Shown here in pieces: positions 24,885 through 35,023 of a stretch of DNA of 64,000 nt; the stretch's first letter is position 1; every line of letters begins with the position of its first letter. This DNA comes from Solanum dulcamara (Eukaryota; Streptophyta; Magnoliopsida; Solanales; Solanaceae). The stretch lies in assembly GCF_947179165.1 (NCBI RefSeq), contig NC_077237.1, positions 11,870,235 to 11,934,234 of the forward strand, written 5' to 3'. The notes under the pieces were generated by a model. That model saw only the letters and a list, made by a program, of their open reading frames with translations, ran no database searches and was not told the DNA's origin. Made by a program: the position numbers and the translations under genes.

Positions 24885-26095
24885 AGTTCATATGGAATAG
24901 TTTGTGTTTTGCTGTGGGGTACTCTGTTGAGTATTCGATTAGCTGTAAGGATAGCTTCCCCCCACAAGTTCTGCGGTAAACCGGAACTTATTAATAAAGC
25001 ATTCATCATTTCTTTTAATGTTCGATTTTTCCTTTCCGCAATTCCATTTGATTGAGGTGTATAGGGGACAGTAGTTTGATGAATAATTCCATATTCTAAA
25101 CATATCTTTTCAAAAGGAGATTCGTATTCTCCACCCCTATCACTTCTAATCATTTTTATCTTATTATTCAATTGATTTTCCACTTCGTTCTTGTATTGCT
25201 TAAATGCATCAATTGCTTTATCCTTACTATTAAGCAAATATACATAACAATATCAAGTGCAATCTTCAATAAAAGTTATAAAATACTTCTTTTCACCACG
25301 AGTTGGTGTAGACTTCATATCACAAATGTCTGTGTGAATCAATTCTAAGGAACTAGAATTCCTTTCAATGGATTTATAAGGATGCTTAGCATACTTAGAT
25401 TCAACACATACTTGACATTTTGATTTATTGCAATCAAAGTTAGGCAATATATTTAAATTAATTAATTTTCGCAAGGTTTTATGATTGACATGTCCTAAAC
25501 GTGAATGCCATAAATTATTTGACTCAAGTAAGTAAAAAGAAGCTTGAACTTTATTATCATCAACAACCATTACATTTAGTTTGAAAAGACCCTCAGTGAG
25601 GTAGCCTTTTCCTAGATACATTTCATTCTTACTGACAACTACTTTGTCTGAAACTAGAACACACTTGAATCCATTCTTGATAAGAAGGCCGGCAGACACC
25701 AAATTCTTTCGCATTTCTGGAATATGATACACTTTGTTCAGTGTCACCACCTTGCCGGATGTCATTTTCAGAAATACTCTCTCATATCCTTCAATCTTAG
25801 CAGTTGCAGAATTTCCCATATAGATCGTCGCATCAGGTGTTGCAGGGGAATAAGTAGAGAAGGCTTCTCGGACTGCACACACATGCGAAGTAGCTCCCGA
25901 ATCAAGCCACCATTCTTTGGGATTACCTACTAGGTTGCATTCTGATAGCATTGCACACAGATCATCGATACCTTCTTTATTTTCCCCCATATTGACTTGT
26001 CCCTTTCTCTTGTCCTTTTTCGGAAGACTACAATCTGGAGCTTTGTGTCCAACTTTCCCACAATTATAACAATTGCCCTTGAACTTTTTCTTGTT
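24833..26095 (-). pseudogene. Copia zinc knuckle, protease and integrase, broken
   Basis: In one frame: CCHC knuckle NCYNCGKVGHKAPDC (about 26075-26030), protease active site WWLDSGATSHVC (about 25900), GAG-pre-integrase WHSRLGHVNHKTL and the HHCC partner CQVCVESK. These are followed by the integrase core with HTDICD, SDRGGEYE and TPQSNGIAERKNRT (the D, D and E residues are present). A TGA replaces a Trp codon near 25250, after FIEDCT. The frame ends at FKVWGF near 24833, where one base shifts the reading. The protease processes the polyprotein; the integrase inserts the DNA copy. Confidence 0.92.
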
Positions 26096-26841
26096 TTACT
26101 CCTGATTCTTTCCAAAAGGTTGCTTCCTTTTCTTATTCTTTAGAGCAGCATCTTCAACGATGTTTGCTCCCATAATTGTTGAATTTCCACGCGACTTCTT
26201 TTCTGCTGTTTTGTTATCTTCCTCAATCTTGAGACGAATCACAAGATCTTCCAACTTCATTTCCTTGCGCTTGTGCTTTAGATAATTTTTGAAATCTCTC
26301 CACGAAGGAGGCAACTTTTCTATCATCGCAGCCATTTGAAATACTTCATTAACTACCATACCTTCAGCAATAAGGTCATGAAAAATAAGTTGTAGTTCTT
26401 GAACCTAGGTTCCAACAGTTCTGCTATCTATCATTTTATAGTCTAGGAACTTATCAACCACAATTTTTTTCAAGCATGCGTCTTCAGTCTTGTACTTCTT
26501 CTCAAGTGCATCCCACAATTCTTTAGAAGTTTTCACAGCACTGTAGACATTATACAAATCATCATCCAAAGCACTTAGGATATAGCCCTTGCATAGAAAA
26601 TCTACCTGTGTCCATGCCTCAGTAATCATAAACTTTTCATTGGCCGGCATATCAGCAGCGGGCATAGGAGGGTCTTCGTTGGTGAACTTCTGCATACCAA
26701 GAGTGGTAAGCCAAAAGAACACCCTTTGCTGCCATCCTTTGAAGTTGGATCCAGAAAATTTTCCTGGTTTTCTGCCGGTGGCACAGAAGTGCGGCTTGTT
26801 GCAGCAACAGTCGCAGAAGTAGTAGCAGTATCACTTGTCAT
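26096..26841 (-). pseudogene. Copia gag, broken
   Basis: It starts MTSDTATTSATVAATSRT at 26841 and then shifts frame near 26715, where SKDGSKGCSFG should read on as VFFWLTTLGMQKF. It continues with MITEAWTQVDFLCKGYIL, LWDALEKKYKTED, a stop near 26403 after SRTVGT, then MIEKLPPSWRDFKNYL and a basic tail, with another stop at about 26096. The pattern is the UBN2/Gag-polypeptide domain of plant copia elements, which builds the particle. Three lesions within 750 bp make it the most damaged part of the element. Confidence 0.88.
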
Positions 26842-27094
26842 TTCTTTTCACTGTCAAAATAGACAAACTGTCTTAATATTTTAGAATATCAGACCTTTTA
26901 CAAAAACAACGATGAAGTTTTTATACTCTTCAAATCATTGTACAAGTATAAACTTTAATATTCCTACGAAGTTTTTATACTCTTCAAGTCAGAATATTTA
27001 TTTCATACGAAGTAGAAAACCACACAAGTTTTAGTCTCCAAAAACAGAATACAGTTTAATTAGAAAAACAAAATAACGATAATTTCCTTAAGAT
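26842..27094 (-). other. Leader of the copia element without a standard primer-binding site
   Basis: The sequence next to the 5' LTR reads (minus strand) ATCTTAAGGAAATTATCG, with no TGGTATCAGAGC. A direct repeat (ACGAAGTTTTTATACTCTTCAA at about 26908 and 26966) is present. It is non-coding. Confidence 0.6.
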
Positions 27095-28022
27095 TGTTAG
27101 TAAACTGTATTGTAAATATTAAAAATAGTAACAACAACTAAAGGTAATAAAACACAGAATCTGAAAAATTAATGCAGGAACAAAATCGAGCCCACTGAAT
27201 GCACAGTGTGTCCTTAAGGAAATTATTCCCCTCAAAGTACCCGAGGTTTTGGAATCTTTCCTCCCAGGATAGAACGATTTACTCACCAAAGTAGAGGTAC
27301 TGCAAATCTTTGATGACTGCGAACCACTTGAAGGATGTATATCACACGATTTTAGAAAGTACAGAAAGAAGAAGAAGAAGATGTTATTTTAGAATTTTTG
27401 TATGGAACATTTTGAGGATTAACAGATATATATAGACTATTTACACCTTTTAAGAAAAGGCACCTGTTGGGAAAAGGTTTGCCTATTGAGAAAAGGTTTG
27501 CAACTTTTCGGACAAGGTTGCAACCTTTCAAAAATCCGTTGGAAAAACGGAGGGAAATTTTAAATTAATCCGGAAAAGAAATGGGTCGCGGGTCGCGGAT
27601 CAGGATTTTTTCACTTAATTAATTAAATAAATAATATTAATTAATTAAAATTAAAAGAAATTTTGGTCCAAAAAGATTATCAATCAATCATATCAATTGA
27701 CCAAATCCAAATCCAAATCCAAATCCAAATCCAAATCCAAATCCAAAGCCAAAGCCAAAGCCGAAGCCAAAGCCGAAGCCAAAGCCGTAGCCGAAGCCGA
27801 GCCGAGCCGAGCGAGCGACGACGACGACGGCGCGAGGGGAGACCCTCTTCTTGACCCTTTAGCAACATGAAGGAGTGCTTCTAGTTTTAAGTAGGAGACT
27901 TTTCATTTCCACCACCTATGTGGGACCAAAGCTTATTTAATAAAGCAAGAGAGAACATATCATTTTTCTCTCTACTTCTTTTTCCCTCAATTTCCCATTC
28001 AAACTATCAATTAAACCCAACA
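27095..28022 (-). repeat. 5' LTR of the copia element (right on the map)
   Basis: 928 bp. It matches the left LTR base for base over long runs; the main difference is the expanded repeat at 27701-27835. Frames at 27663-27868 arise from this repeat and are not genes. Confidence 0.93.
27701..27835. repeat. Expanded graded microsatellite in the copia 5' LTR
   Basis: (CAAATC)n passes through CAAAGC and CGAAGC units into CGAGC and GAC units. It is longer and more mixed than the left LTR copy. Confidence 0.9.
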
Positions 28023-28684
28023 ATAGCATCTGCATACAAAGAAAATCTAGTGTATCTAGCTACTTTAGAACACGATAAACATCTGTGATCTATCTTTTTG
28101 ACGTGGGAAAATCTTCAAAACCTCATAATATAACTCAGATATGTAAGGGATAAAAATAAATAGTTCTGAAAAACTTCTGTTAACGTATTTTGACCTACGC
28201 CAACAACGGCTACCTTCCTCTCGATTCCGTCACACTCACGCCGGAGGCCACCAAGGTCCAACCCAGGTATCTCCCTTGTCCCCCCTCTCTATCTCTCCTC
28301 CCTCTTCTTCTCTCCCTACCTTCTTCCTTGTTCGACGCAACCAGAGAGACAGCGACAACACTGTCTGTCTCGACGGCGACCAACATATTGGAACAAAAGA
28401 AACCAAGCAGCACCAAGCTCTCACTCATCTCCAACGGCTTGCTATCTCGACCAAGCAGATTACGGCGACGTCCAGAGATTCAATCAAATTCAAAATCAAA
28501 TTCTGAAGCTCAGATTTCTTCACTGCTAAGTGTTTTCTGACGGGAACAGTGTTCTACAATAACAACCAGGTTCATTTCAACTGGAGTTGGTACCTCCGGT
28601 TTCCATATCTATTCTTTGTTCATACACTTGTATTACATTTTGTATTTAGACCTTTGAATAATTTATTAGTTCATACGCATTTTC

Positions 28685-29546
28685 GTGGCTTTGGATAGTG
28701 ATGGTAGACTAGGGTCATGTTCTCGTTCAGGAACGGGGATGGAGACGAGGGTAAGGAAGGGTAAGTGGATTAAAGGAGCGTCTAGACTGAGAGTAGGTTC
28801 TTGGAACATTAGGACATTAACGGGAAAGTCCATAGAGCTAGTTAAGATTCTTAAAAAGAGGAAGATTAATATAGCTTGCGTCCAGGAGACCAAATGGGTA
28901 TGTCCTAAAGCTAAGGAGATATATGGGTATAAGCTTTGGTTCTCTGGAAGATCAAAGTATAGGAATGGGGTAGGAATTTTAGTAGACAGTAATTTAAGGG
29001 ATCAGGTGGTGGAGGTTAGGAGAGTCACTGATAGGATGATGCCGATTAAGGTGGTCGTTGAAGGGATCACTTTGAACATTATTAGTGCCCGTATGCGCCG
29101 CAAACGGGGTTAGGTGAGGAGGAGAAAAGGCATTTTGGGAGGATCTGGATGAATTAATAGGAGGCATTCCACCTACTGAGAAGCTTTTTGTGGGAGGGGA
29201 TTTTAATGGGCACATCAGATCTATTTCAGGAAGGTATGACGATGTGCATAGAGGTTTTGGCTTCGGGGTCAGAAATGGAGGAGGAGTTTCACTTTTAGAC
29301 TTCGCAAGAGCTTTTGGGTTGGTGATAGCCAATTCGAGTTTCCCAAAGAAGGAGGACTACTTGGTAACCTTCCGTAGTTCGGTGGCTAAGACTCAAATAG
29401 ATTTTTTATTTCTTAGAAAGGATGATAAAGTTATGTGCAAAGACTGTAAGGTCATCCCGATCGATAACCTTACAACTCGACATAAGCTCTTGGTGATGGA
29501 TTTAGGGATTAAGATGACGAGGAAGAAGAGGGTCGGGGATGATTGA
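28685..29546 (+). pseudogene. LINE endonuclease domain, broken
   Basis: It starts MALDSDGRLGSCSRSG and carries the APE-type endonuclease motifs in order: SWNIRTLTG (Asn), VQETKW (Glu), then a stop with frame loss at about 29112, resuming at 29190 with GGDFNGHI (Asp, Asn), TQIDFLFLR and TTRHKLLVMDL (His). In RTE elements this domain nicks the target DNA to prime reverse transcription. Its catalytic residues are still visible, but the break at 29112-29190 and a stop at 29544 prevent a whole protein. Confidence 0.85.
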
Positions 29547-29567
29547 CCTAGGATTAGATGGGGGAGT

Positions 29568-30068
29568 TTGACCACAGCTAGTGCTCTAGAGATGGGAGAG
29601 AAATTAAAAAATATGGGGGCATGGGATAGTAGTGGGGATGCGACTAATATGTGGGATAGGACGGCTAGTTGTATTAGGACTGTAGCAACAGAAGTGTTAG
29701 GAGTCTCGACAGGTAGTCATAGTCGGCATCGAAGGGACTGGTGGTGGAATGGAGAAGTGCAAAGGAAGGTGGAAGCAAATAAAATAGCGTATGCGAAGTT
29801 GATAAAAAGCAAGGATGAGGTAGAGAAGTGGACGAATAGGGAATTTTATAAGATAGCGAGGAAAGAGGCAAAGTCGGCGGTTTCGACGGCAAAAATGGCA
29901 GCTTTTAAACGCCTTTATGCTGAACTAAAAGAGAAATGCGGGGATAGGAAATTGTTCAGGATAGCAAGGGCGCGGGAGAGAAGGGCATATGATGTAGATC
30001 AAGTGAAGTGTATTAAGGACGAGCATGAAAAAGTATTAGTAGAAGAGACTCTCGTTAAACAGAGATGA
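29568..30068 (+). pseudogene. LINE linker between endonuclease and RT
   Basis: 166 codons rich in Lys, Arg, Glu and Ala (for example RKEAKSAVSTAKMAAFKRLY), predicted mostly helical. This is the usual connector of RTE proteins (RRDWWWNGEVQ, then KLFRIARARERR). It closes with a stop at KQR where intact copies run on into RT. Confidence 0.8.
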
Positions 30069-30127
30069 CAGTCATACTTCCATAAACTCTTGAATAAAAA
30101 AAGGGATAGAGACATTATGTTGGATAT

Positions 30128-31635
30128 TTGGAACATACAGGGAGGCGTCATGATTTTAGGTCTTGTAGGAATATTGAGGTCGAGGAGGTTAAGGGTGTTG
30201 TTCGTAGGATGCGCTGGGGAAGAGCGATTGGACTTGACGAGATTCTTAGAGAATTTTGGAAGAGTATGAGCTCTATAGGTCTGGAGTGGTTGACTAGGTT
30301 ATTTAATATCATCTTTACGATGGCAACGATGTCCGAAGAATGGAGGTCTAGCATAATGATCCCTCTATACAAAAATAAGGGGGATATCCAGAGTTACAAC
30401 AACTATAGAAGTATCAAGCTACTAAGCCACACTATGAAAGTGTGGGAAGGAGTGGTAGAGATGAGGATGAGAAGAGGCGTGTCTATCTCAGAGAACCAGT
30501 TTGGATTTATGCCGGGACGCTCAACTACAGAAGCCATCCATCTTATGAGGAGACTGGTGGAGTAGTATAGGGAGAGGAAGAAGAACTTGCATATGGTATT
30601 CATCGACCTAGAAAAGGCTTACAATAAAGTTCCAAAAGAGATACTATGGAGATGTTTGGAGGCTAAAGGTGTACCTGTGGCATATATTAAGGTGATCAAG
30701 GACATGTATGAGGGAGCGAAAACCAGGGTAAGGACAGTAGGGGGACTCAGAGCACTTTCAGTTGTGATGGGGTTGAATCAAGGATCAACTCTTAGTCCAT
30801 TTTTATTTGCCTTAGTGATGGATGGATTGATGCGACAAATTCAAGGTAAGGTGCCATGGTGTATGCTTTTTGCAGACAGCATAGTCCTGATCGATGAGAC
30901 TTGTAGTGGAGCTAACAATAAGCTAGAGGATTGGAGACTTACCTTGGAGTCTAAAGGGTTTAAGCTGAGTAGGACCAAGACAAAGTACTTAGAGTGCAAG
31001 TTTAGTGAGAAACCTCAGGAGGTTGGCTTGGAAGTTAGTCTTAGTGAAAGGCCATCCAAAAGAAAAGTAGTTTCAAGTATCTTAGGTCTATCATGCAAGG
31101 TAGCAGGAAGATTGACGATGATGTCACACATCGTATTAGGGTAGGGTGAGTGAAATGGAGGCTCGCTTCTGGAGTACTATGTGATAAGAAGGTGCCACCA
31201 CAACTTAAGGGCAAGTTCTACAAAGTGATGGTTAGACCGGCTATGTTGTATGGGGCGGAGTGTTGGCCAGTTAAGATCTCTCACATTTAAAAGATGAAAG
31301 TTGTCGAGATGAGAATGTTGAGATGGATGCGTGGGCACACCAGAAGAGATAGGATTAGAAATGAGGTTATTTAGGACAAGGTGGGAGTGGCCTCGGTGGA
31401 AGACAAGATGCGGAAAATACGACTGAGATGGTTTGGACATGTGAGGAGGAGAAACACAGATGCCCCAGTGCGGAGGTGTGAGAGGTTGGCCATGGATGGT
31501 TTCAAAAGAGGTAGGGGTAGGCCGAAGAAATATTGGGGAGAGGTGATTAGACAGTACATGGCGCAGTTACAGCTTACCAAAGATATGACCTTAGATAGGA
31601 GAGTGTGGAGGACCCACATTAGGGTAGAAGGCTAG
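30128..31635 (+). pseudogene. LINE reverse transcriptase and C-terminal part, broken
   Basis: RT motifs are GRAIGLDEILREFWK, MIPLYKNKGDIQSYNNYRSI, ISENQFGFMPGRSTTEAI, a TAG stop after RRLVE, then [13 protein letters not shown] (usual [12 protein letters not shown]), [13 protein letters not shown] and [10 protein letters not shown]. The catalytic F/YADD is thus FADS, which should abolish polymerisation. The C-terminal part ([35 protein letters not shown]) has stops near 31144, 31290 and 31372. This domain would copy element RNA at the nicked target. Confidence 0.88.
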
Positions 31636-31837
31636 TACATAGTCGCGTTATTCTTCCTTATTAGTAGGCGCATTAGCACATTATGATTTCTTGTGCTCTA
31701 ATTTCTGTTATTATCTATTACTTTCTATACTTTGATTACTCTATTTTATCTGTAAAGCTTTCGTTATTTGCTTTACAAATCGCTTTGAATTTCTTAGCCT
31801 TATCTGACCTCTTTTTATGTTTTTTTATAGCTGAGGG

Positions 31838-31947
31838 TCTTTAGGAAACAGCCGTCCTACCTTGGTAGGAGTAAGGTCTGCATACACTTTACCCTCCCCA
31901 GACTCCACGTTGTGGGATTTCACTGGGTTGTTATTGTTGTTGTTATA
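31838..31947 (+). repeat. LINE 3' tail with TTG repeats
   Basis: GGTCTGCATACACTTTACCC and CCCAGACTCCACGTTGTGGG, followed by TTGTTATTGTTGTTGTTA. This tail is shared by plant RTE LINEs and some nightshade SINEs that borrow their machinery. Confidence 0.8.
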
Positions 31948-31949
31948 CT

Positions 31950-32062
31950 ATAGTGATGGAATAAGTTATCCCATATATATGGTGGGATAACTTATCCCAA
32001 AATAACTAATTTCAAAATAATTAATCCCGAAAAACCTTGTTCTCAACCAAACGACCCTAAAG
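31950..32062. mobile_element. MITE fragment (GGGATAACTTATCCC palindrome)
   Basis: An imperfect palindrome, GGAATAAGTTATCCCATATA-TATGGTGGGATAACTTATCCC, and an end CCAAACGACCCTAAAG. It resembles a common nightshade MITE. Only part of an element is present. Confidence 0.6.
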
Positions 32063-32084
32063 ATATAAGAAGAGGAAGAAATTT

Positions 32085-32283
32085 ATATTCAAATCAAATT
32101 TCCTTTAAATATTCCAAATATATATCGATCAAACACATGATCTAGAAATTAAAAAGGGGTACAACTTTTTTACTTATCATCATATCAATTGATTCTCACA
32201 AAGAGCAAATGGCTCAAGGGAGAGAAAAGGGTCATTGTTGTCCTGAAAGGCCATATTTATATATAACTAGGGGTGACAAATAA
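32085..32283 (+). repeat. Conserved glutaredoxin-unit block, inverted copy D
   Basis: Read in reverse complement it aligns with the blocks at 34408-34790 and 49712-50200 (GTGAGAATCA-TTGATATGATG, GGAATATTTAA, ATGGCTCAAGG). It holds a tiny plus-strand frame described separately. It ends where a GGGGTGACAAATAAATTAT repeat begins. Confidence 0.7.
32209..32283 (+). CDS. Tiny conserved reading frame, copy D (24 codons), uncertain
   Basis: The frame starts MAQGREKGHCCPERPY and ends after 24 residues. The ATG context (GCAAATGGC) is close to the plant consensus. Equivalent frames in two other blocks on the opposite strand begin MARGREMGRCYLERPY and MAQGREMGRCYLERPY. No known domain was recognised. 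The shared start, lack of indels over 16 codons and strong start context suggest that an expressed peptide or a conserved exon once existed here. The alternative is simple descent from a duplicated non-coding block. Function unknown. Confidence 0.3.
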   Translation: MAQGREKGHCCPERPYLYITRGDK

Positions 32284-33289
32284 ATTATTTGGATTGAATT
32301 TGGACGAGCAAAACTGAATTGAAGTAATAAATGGATCGTCATTGCTCAGTCCTTTCTAAAGTTGAGATATGCTATATAGGTTAAGATGGACTAAATAATG
32401 GGTCATAATCTGACCCACTCAACTTAGCTCATCGTTTTTGTAATTTTGAAATTTATATTTCATGATTTCATCTAATATAAGAGAAACCTATAAAATAATG
32501 AAATGCCATTTAAATTTTAACCTGATATAAAACTTTTCATCGTTATTGATTTTCTAAACTGGACAAGTATAAAGAGATATCTATTTTTAATAAAATGGAT
32601 CAAGGGAGTATTTTTCAAGCAATGTTGCCCATTGAACAACACCACTTACTTCAAGAAAATTGAAAGCAGATAAAGTAGGAACTCTTTTTACTACAAATAT
32701 AAAACCATCTAGTATTAATAAATATTGTAATGATCACATTCGCCCATCCTTCGATATTAGCAACAACCAAGCTCTACCACTCTCATGTATTGATGCATAC
32801 TAAGTTATTAAATAATACTTCATCTTTGTACCCAAAAAAAAAGGTGTCTTCGAACCTTCGAATTCTGATATATGATAGAATTGATAGAGTCCCTCTCCAT
32901 ATATCAGAATTCGAAGGTTTAAATCTTGAATAAAGAAATAAATCTTAATAAAAAGTAATATTTCATGTGGCACAATTATAAATTAGTTTTAAAAAAACAA
33001 GAAACTAGCTTTACAACATATTTAAATTTAATTAAAGTTGCACTTAGAAGTCGTTCAAAACCAATAAATCTTTTTCCTTGAAATAGAAGTATATTTGAGC
33101 ATCTACCAAATAAATAAGATAGCCTTACTATATGCTATTTGAGAAGCATGTACTAAGAATACCACGGGCTACTAAGAATACCACGGGAAGTAAAAGCCTA
33201 AGTGGATGGAGTCTATCAAAAATAAAAATAAAATGCTGTTCGAGAAGCATGCAGGATATATGAGAGGTATCAAACTTTGGTGATTCTCT
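32284..33289. other. AT-rich stretch with one perfect hairpin
   Basis: No gene recognised. A run TACTAAGAATACCACGGG is duplicated in tandem near 33150-33190. The hairpin at 32853-32919 is listed separately. Confidence 0.5.
32853..32919. repeat. Perfect 22-bp inverted repeat (hairpin)
   Basis: AACCTTCGAATTCTGATATATG at 32853-32874 is exactly reverse-complemented at 32898-32919, leaving a 23-nt loop. It is not at the end of any element I can define. It could be a short foldback or a small-RNA precursor. Confidence 0.85.
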
Positions 33290-33440
33290 TTCTATATATG
33301 GATATACATTCCCAAATAATCCACGTGTGTGATAAAATGAAAAATAAAAAAGCTAATGTTTTATTCTTATCATCAATTGATTCCCTTTGAGGAAGAAAAA
33401 TGTCGGTTGTTGCCTTGAAGGGCCAAATTATATTATAGAG
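33290..33440 (+). repeat. Conserved block, inverted copy E (degenerate)
   Basis: Reverse complement of the block pattern is recognisable (TTATCATCAATTGATTC, GAGGAAGAAAAATG, GAAGGGCCAAATTAT). The tiny frame is destroyed: the ATGGCTCAA start is missing and an indel shifts the rest. Confidence 0.5.
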
Positions 33441-33570
33441 GGCATAAAATCTTTGTTTTGTAGTTACCTATTTGAAGGCAATCGATGGTCATATCAACGG
33501 ATAGATGTAAATCTTTCTTTAATGAATTTTTGATCAAATTAAGCCATTATTTAAATTAATTTATTAAAAT

Positions 33571-33592
33571 AATATATATATATATATATATA
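33571..33592. repeat. (AT)n microsatellite
   Basis: An uninterrupted AT/TA run of about 22 bp. Confidence 0.9.
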
Positions 33593-33659
33593 TTTATAAA
33601 ATTAGTGTAAACGTATTTTTCAGTAGCGTTTATGGGTATATTTTATTCAAAAAATTCAG

Positions 33660-33812
33660 TTGTGTAAAATATTATTGCTGACGATGTTAACTTAAGAAAT
33701 GTTACTGTGAGTAACGTTTTAGTATAATAGGATACTGTGAGTAACGTTTTATAATACGTTAATCTGAGATACATTTTACACCTAAAATGTTGCTCACAGT
33801 AACGAATGTTAA
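33660..33812. repeat. Small foldback with repeated GTTACTGTGAGTAACG motif
   Basis: ACTGTGAGTAACGTTTTA occurs twice directly (near 33705 and 33733) and once inverted (AAAATGTTGCTCACAGTAACG near 33785). The motif itself is nearly palindromic. No coding. Confidence 0.65.
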
Positions 33813-33879
33813 GAACTCAATCACAGGCCATCGAATCCCGCATATATAGAATCGAATCCTGCAAATGTTGATTACCCGG

Positions 33880-34407
33880 GTGGGTAAGACAATCCCGTTG
33901 GATTACCCAGGTGAAAATGATACATGTTCAGAAGTCAAGAGCTTAGAAGAAATTGTGGATACCATTGGCAAAAACAATGTTGATGATGAAGTTGAAGATG
34001 ATACAATACATCTGGAACTAGTTACATGTAAGGAATTAAACATTTATCGCATCTAGAATTCTTTATAATTTTCTGGTGCAGTTCGAAAAGACAACACGGA
34101 AACTTTTGAGTGCAATAAGAAAAGTTAGAGATGAGCTTCAACTAAATTTAAATTTTAACAAAAAAAACACAATAAAATCACATTTCACTAAATTGTCTTA
34201 GATATATTTGTACTGTTAAAGAATTATTAATTTATAGTATTAATGAGACCATATATTTATATAGGGTCTTCTGAAAATATATTATCTTATTATAATCTTA
34301 TCAAAATAATGGATGATACTTTTCATTAGCCTAAGTCGGGACCAGAGAAAAATATTATCTTAGGGAGATTATTAATTTACTAAATATTAATTTAGTGAGG
34401 TTTTAAA
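33880..34407 (+). pseudogene. Pogo-like transposon fragment, unit A
   Basis: The plus strand reads DYPGENDTCSEVKSLEEIVDTIGKNNVDDEVEDDTIHLELVTCKE, here interrupted only after NIYRI, then a frame with RTTRKLLSAIRKVRDELQL, and ends in a TSYFTKL-like C-terminus. It closes with the terminal sequence ATTAATTTAGTGAGGTTTTA, matching the terminal repeat of the complete copy at 50376-51141. This is the C-terminal tail of a plant Tc1/mariner pogo (Lemi1/Tigger-like) transposase. The catalytic DDE part is absent, so it is a non-autonomous remnant. Confidence 0.65.
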
Positions 34408-34511
34408 ATAATAGACGTTTTTTGTGCCACTCTCTCATGCTGTGGCTCTACCATGTAAACCATATATGGCCTTTCGAGATAGCATCGACCCATTTCTCTT
34501 CCTCGAGCCAT
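34392..34511 (-). CDS. Tiny conserved reading frame, copy A (39 codons), uncertain
   Basis: The minus-strand frame starts MARGREMGRCYLERPY, continues MVYMVEPQHERVAQKT, and its last residues are read out of the neighbouring pogo terminal repeat. The ATG sits in AAAATGGC, a strong plant start context, about 35 nt after a region with TATATAC. Copy B differs by few substitutions. It lies opposite in strand to the downstream glutaredoxin. It has no signal peptide, membrane segment or known domain. It could be a short peptide gene, an exon of a lost gene or chance. Confidence 0.3.
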   Translation of the reverse strand: MARGREMGRCYLERPYMVYMVEPQHERVAQKTSIILKPH

Positions 34512-34790
34512 TTTCTCTTTGTGAGAATCACTTGATATGATGGTAAGTACGTATATACACACACATTCTACAGTATGTAAGCTGTTTGGAATATTTAAGG
34601 GGAATTTGCAAAGTTCCTTCCTCTTATATGTTCTTTTCTATGTAGAATGTGGACACCATTTGTACAACATATACAACATTACAAGGATTGATGCGAATAT
34701 TTATGTTTTACTTAGTTGGATATACAGATTTTTATTTACCGGAAGATGCTAGCTATTACAATGATCTATTTACAAGGAAAAAATTGGGAT
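34408..34790. repeat. Conserved block of the glutaredoxin unit, copy A
   Basis: It aligns closely with 49712-50200 (TGTGCCACTCTCTCATG, ATATGGCCTTTCGAGATAGC, TTCTATGTA-AATGTGGACACC, GATCTATTTACAAGG) and weakly with 61380-61860. In units A and B it follows the pogo end. The plus strand has no good frame; the minus strand has the tiny frame above. Confidence 0.8.
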
Positions 34791-34802
34791 TCATCTTTAT
34801 TG

Positions 34803-35023
34803 CTTCTTCTGTTTTAATTTTTTTTAAATCTTATTTTAGTTTGTTCAAAAATAAATGTCATTTTCTACATTTAGTTACATTTTACCCCGACATCCTGCAA
34901 GGTGTATTTATGACCACAAGATTCAATGAAAATTTTAATACATTATACAAATAATATACTTAGTTTAACACTAGAAATTAAAATCAAACTATAAGACACA
35001 TAAAGTAAAATTGAGGGAGTAAT
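34803..35023. mobile_element. Stowaway-like MITE remnant
   Basis: TTGTTCAAAAATAAATGTCA, GACCACAAGATTCAATG and an end CATAAAGTAAAATTGAGGGAGTA match the widespread nightshade repeat whose ends carry CTCCCTCCGTTTCAATTT. A partial relative is at 50203-50335. Confidence 0.6.

Larger units (their letters stand above)
21454..28022 (-). mobile_element. Ty1/copia retrotransposon with both LTRs, moderately young
   Basis: LTRs starting TGTTAGTAAACTG and ending AACCCAACA bound a minus-strand gag-pol. The flanks ATAGT (21449-21453) and ATAGC (28023-28027) fit a 5-bp target duplication with one change. Domain order Gag, protease, integrase, RT, RNase H is copia type. About six lesions (four stops, two frameshifts) silence it, while all catalytic motifs are still readable. 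The sequence style resembles the Tnt1/Tork lineage, but a tree would be needed. Confidence 0.93.
28190..31947 (+). mobile_element. RTE-type LINE, nearly full length, dead
   Basis: A CT-rich 5' leader (28190-28684) precedes endonuclease, linker and reverse transcriptase on the plus strand. The 3' end has the conserved tail TAAGGTCTGCATACACTTTACCCTCC... and closes in (TTG)n-like GTTATTGTTGTTGTTA instead of poly(A), as plant RTE elements do. About 3.75 kb fits the usual full length. A clear target-site duplication was not found. Confidence 0.88.

Noticed and set aside
27663..27868. Open frames rich in Gln-Ile, Gln-Ser-Arg or Trp-Leu repeats on both strands
   Set aside because: They are six-base repeat read-outs within the copia LTR.
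28190..28540. 116-codon plus-strand frame at the LINE 5' end
   Set aside because: CT-rich leader of the LINE; the protein start with endonuclease motifs is at 28685.
34537..34954. Plus-strand frames in the conserved block (for example CGHHLYNIYNITRIDANIYVLL)
   Set aside because: The frame differs between units A and B, and indels break it in B and C. Nucleotide similarity is spread evenly, not codon-like.
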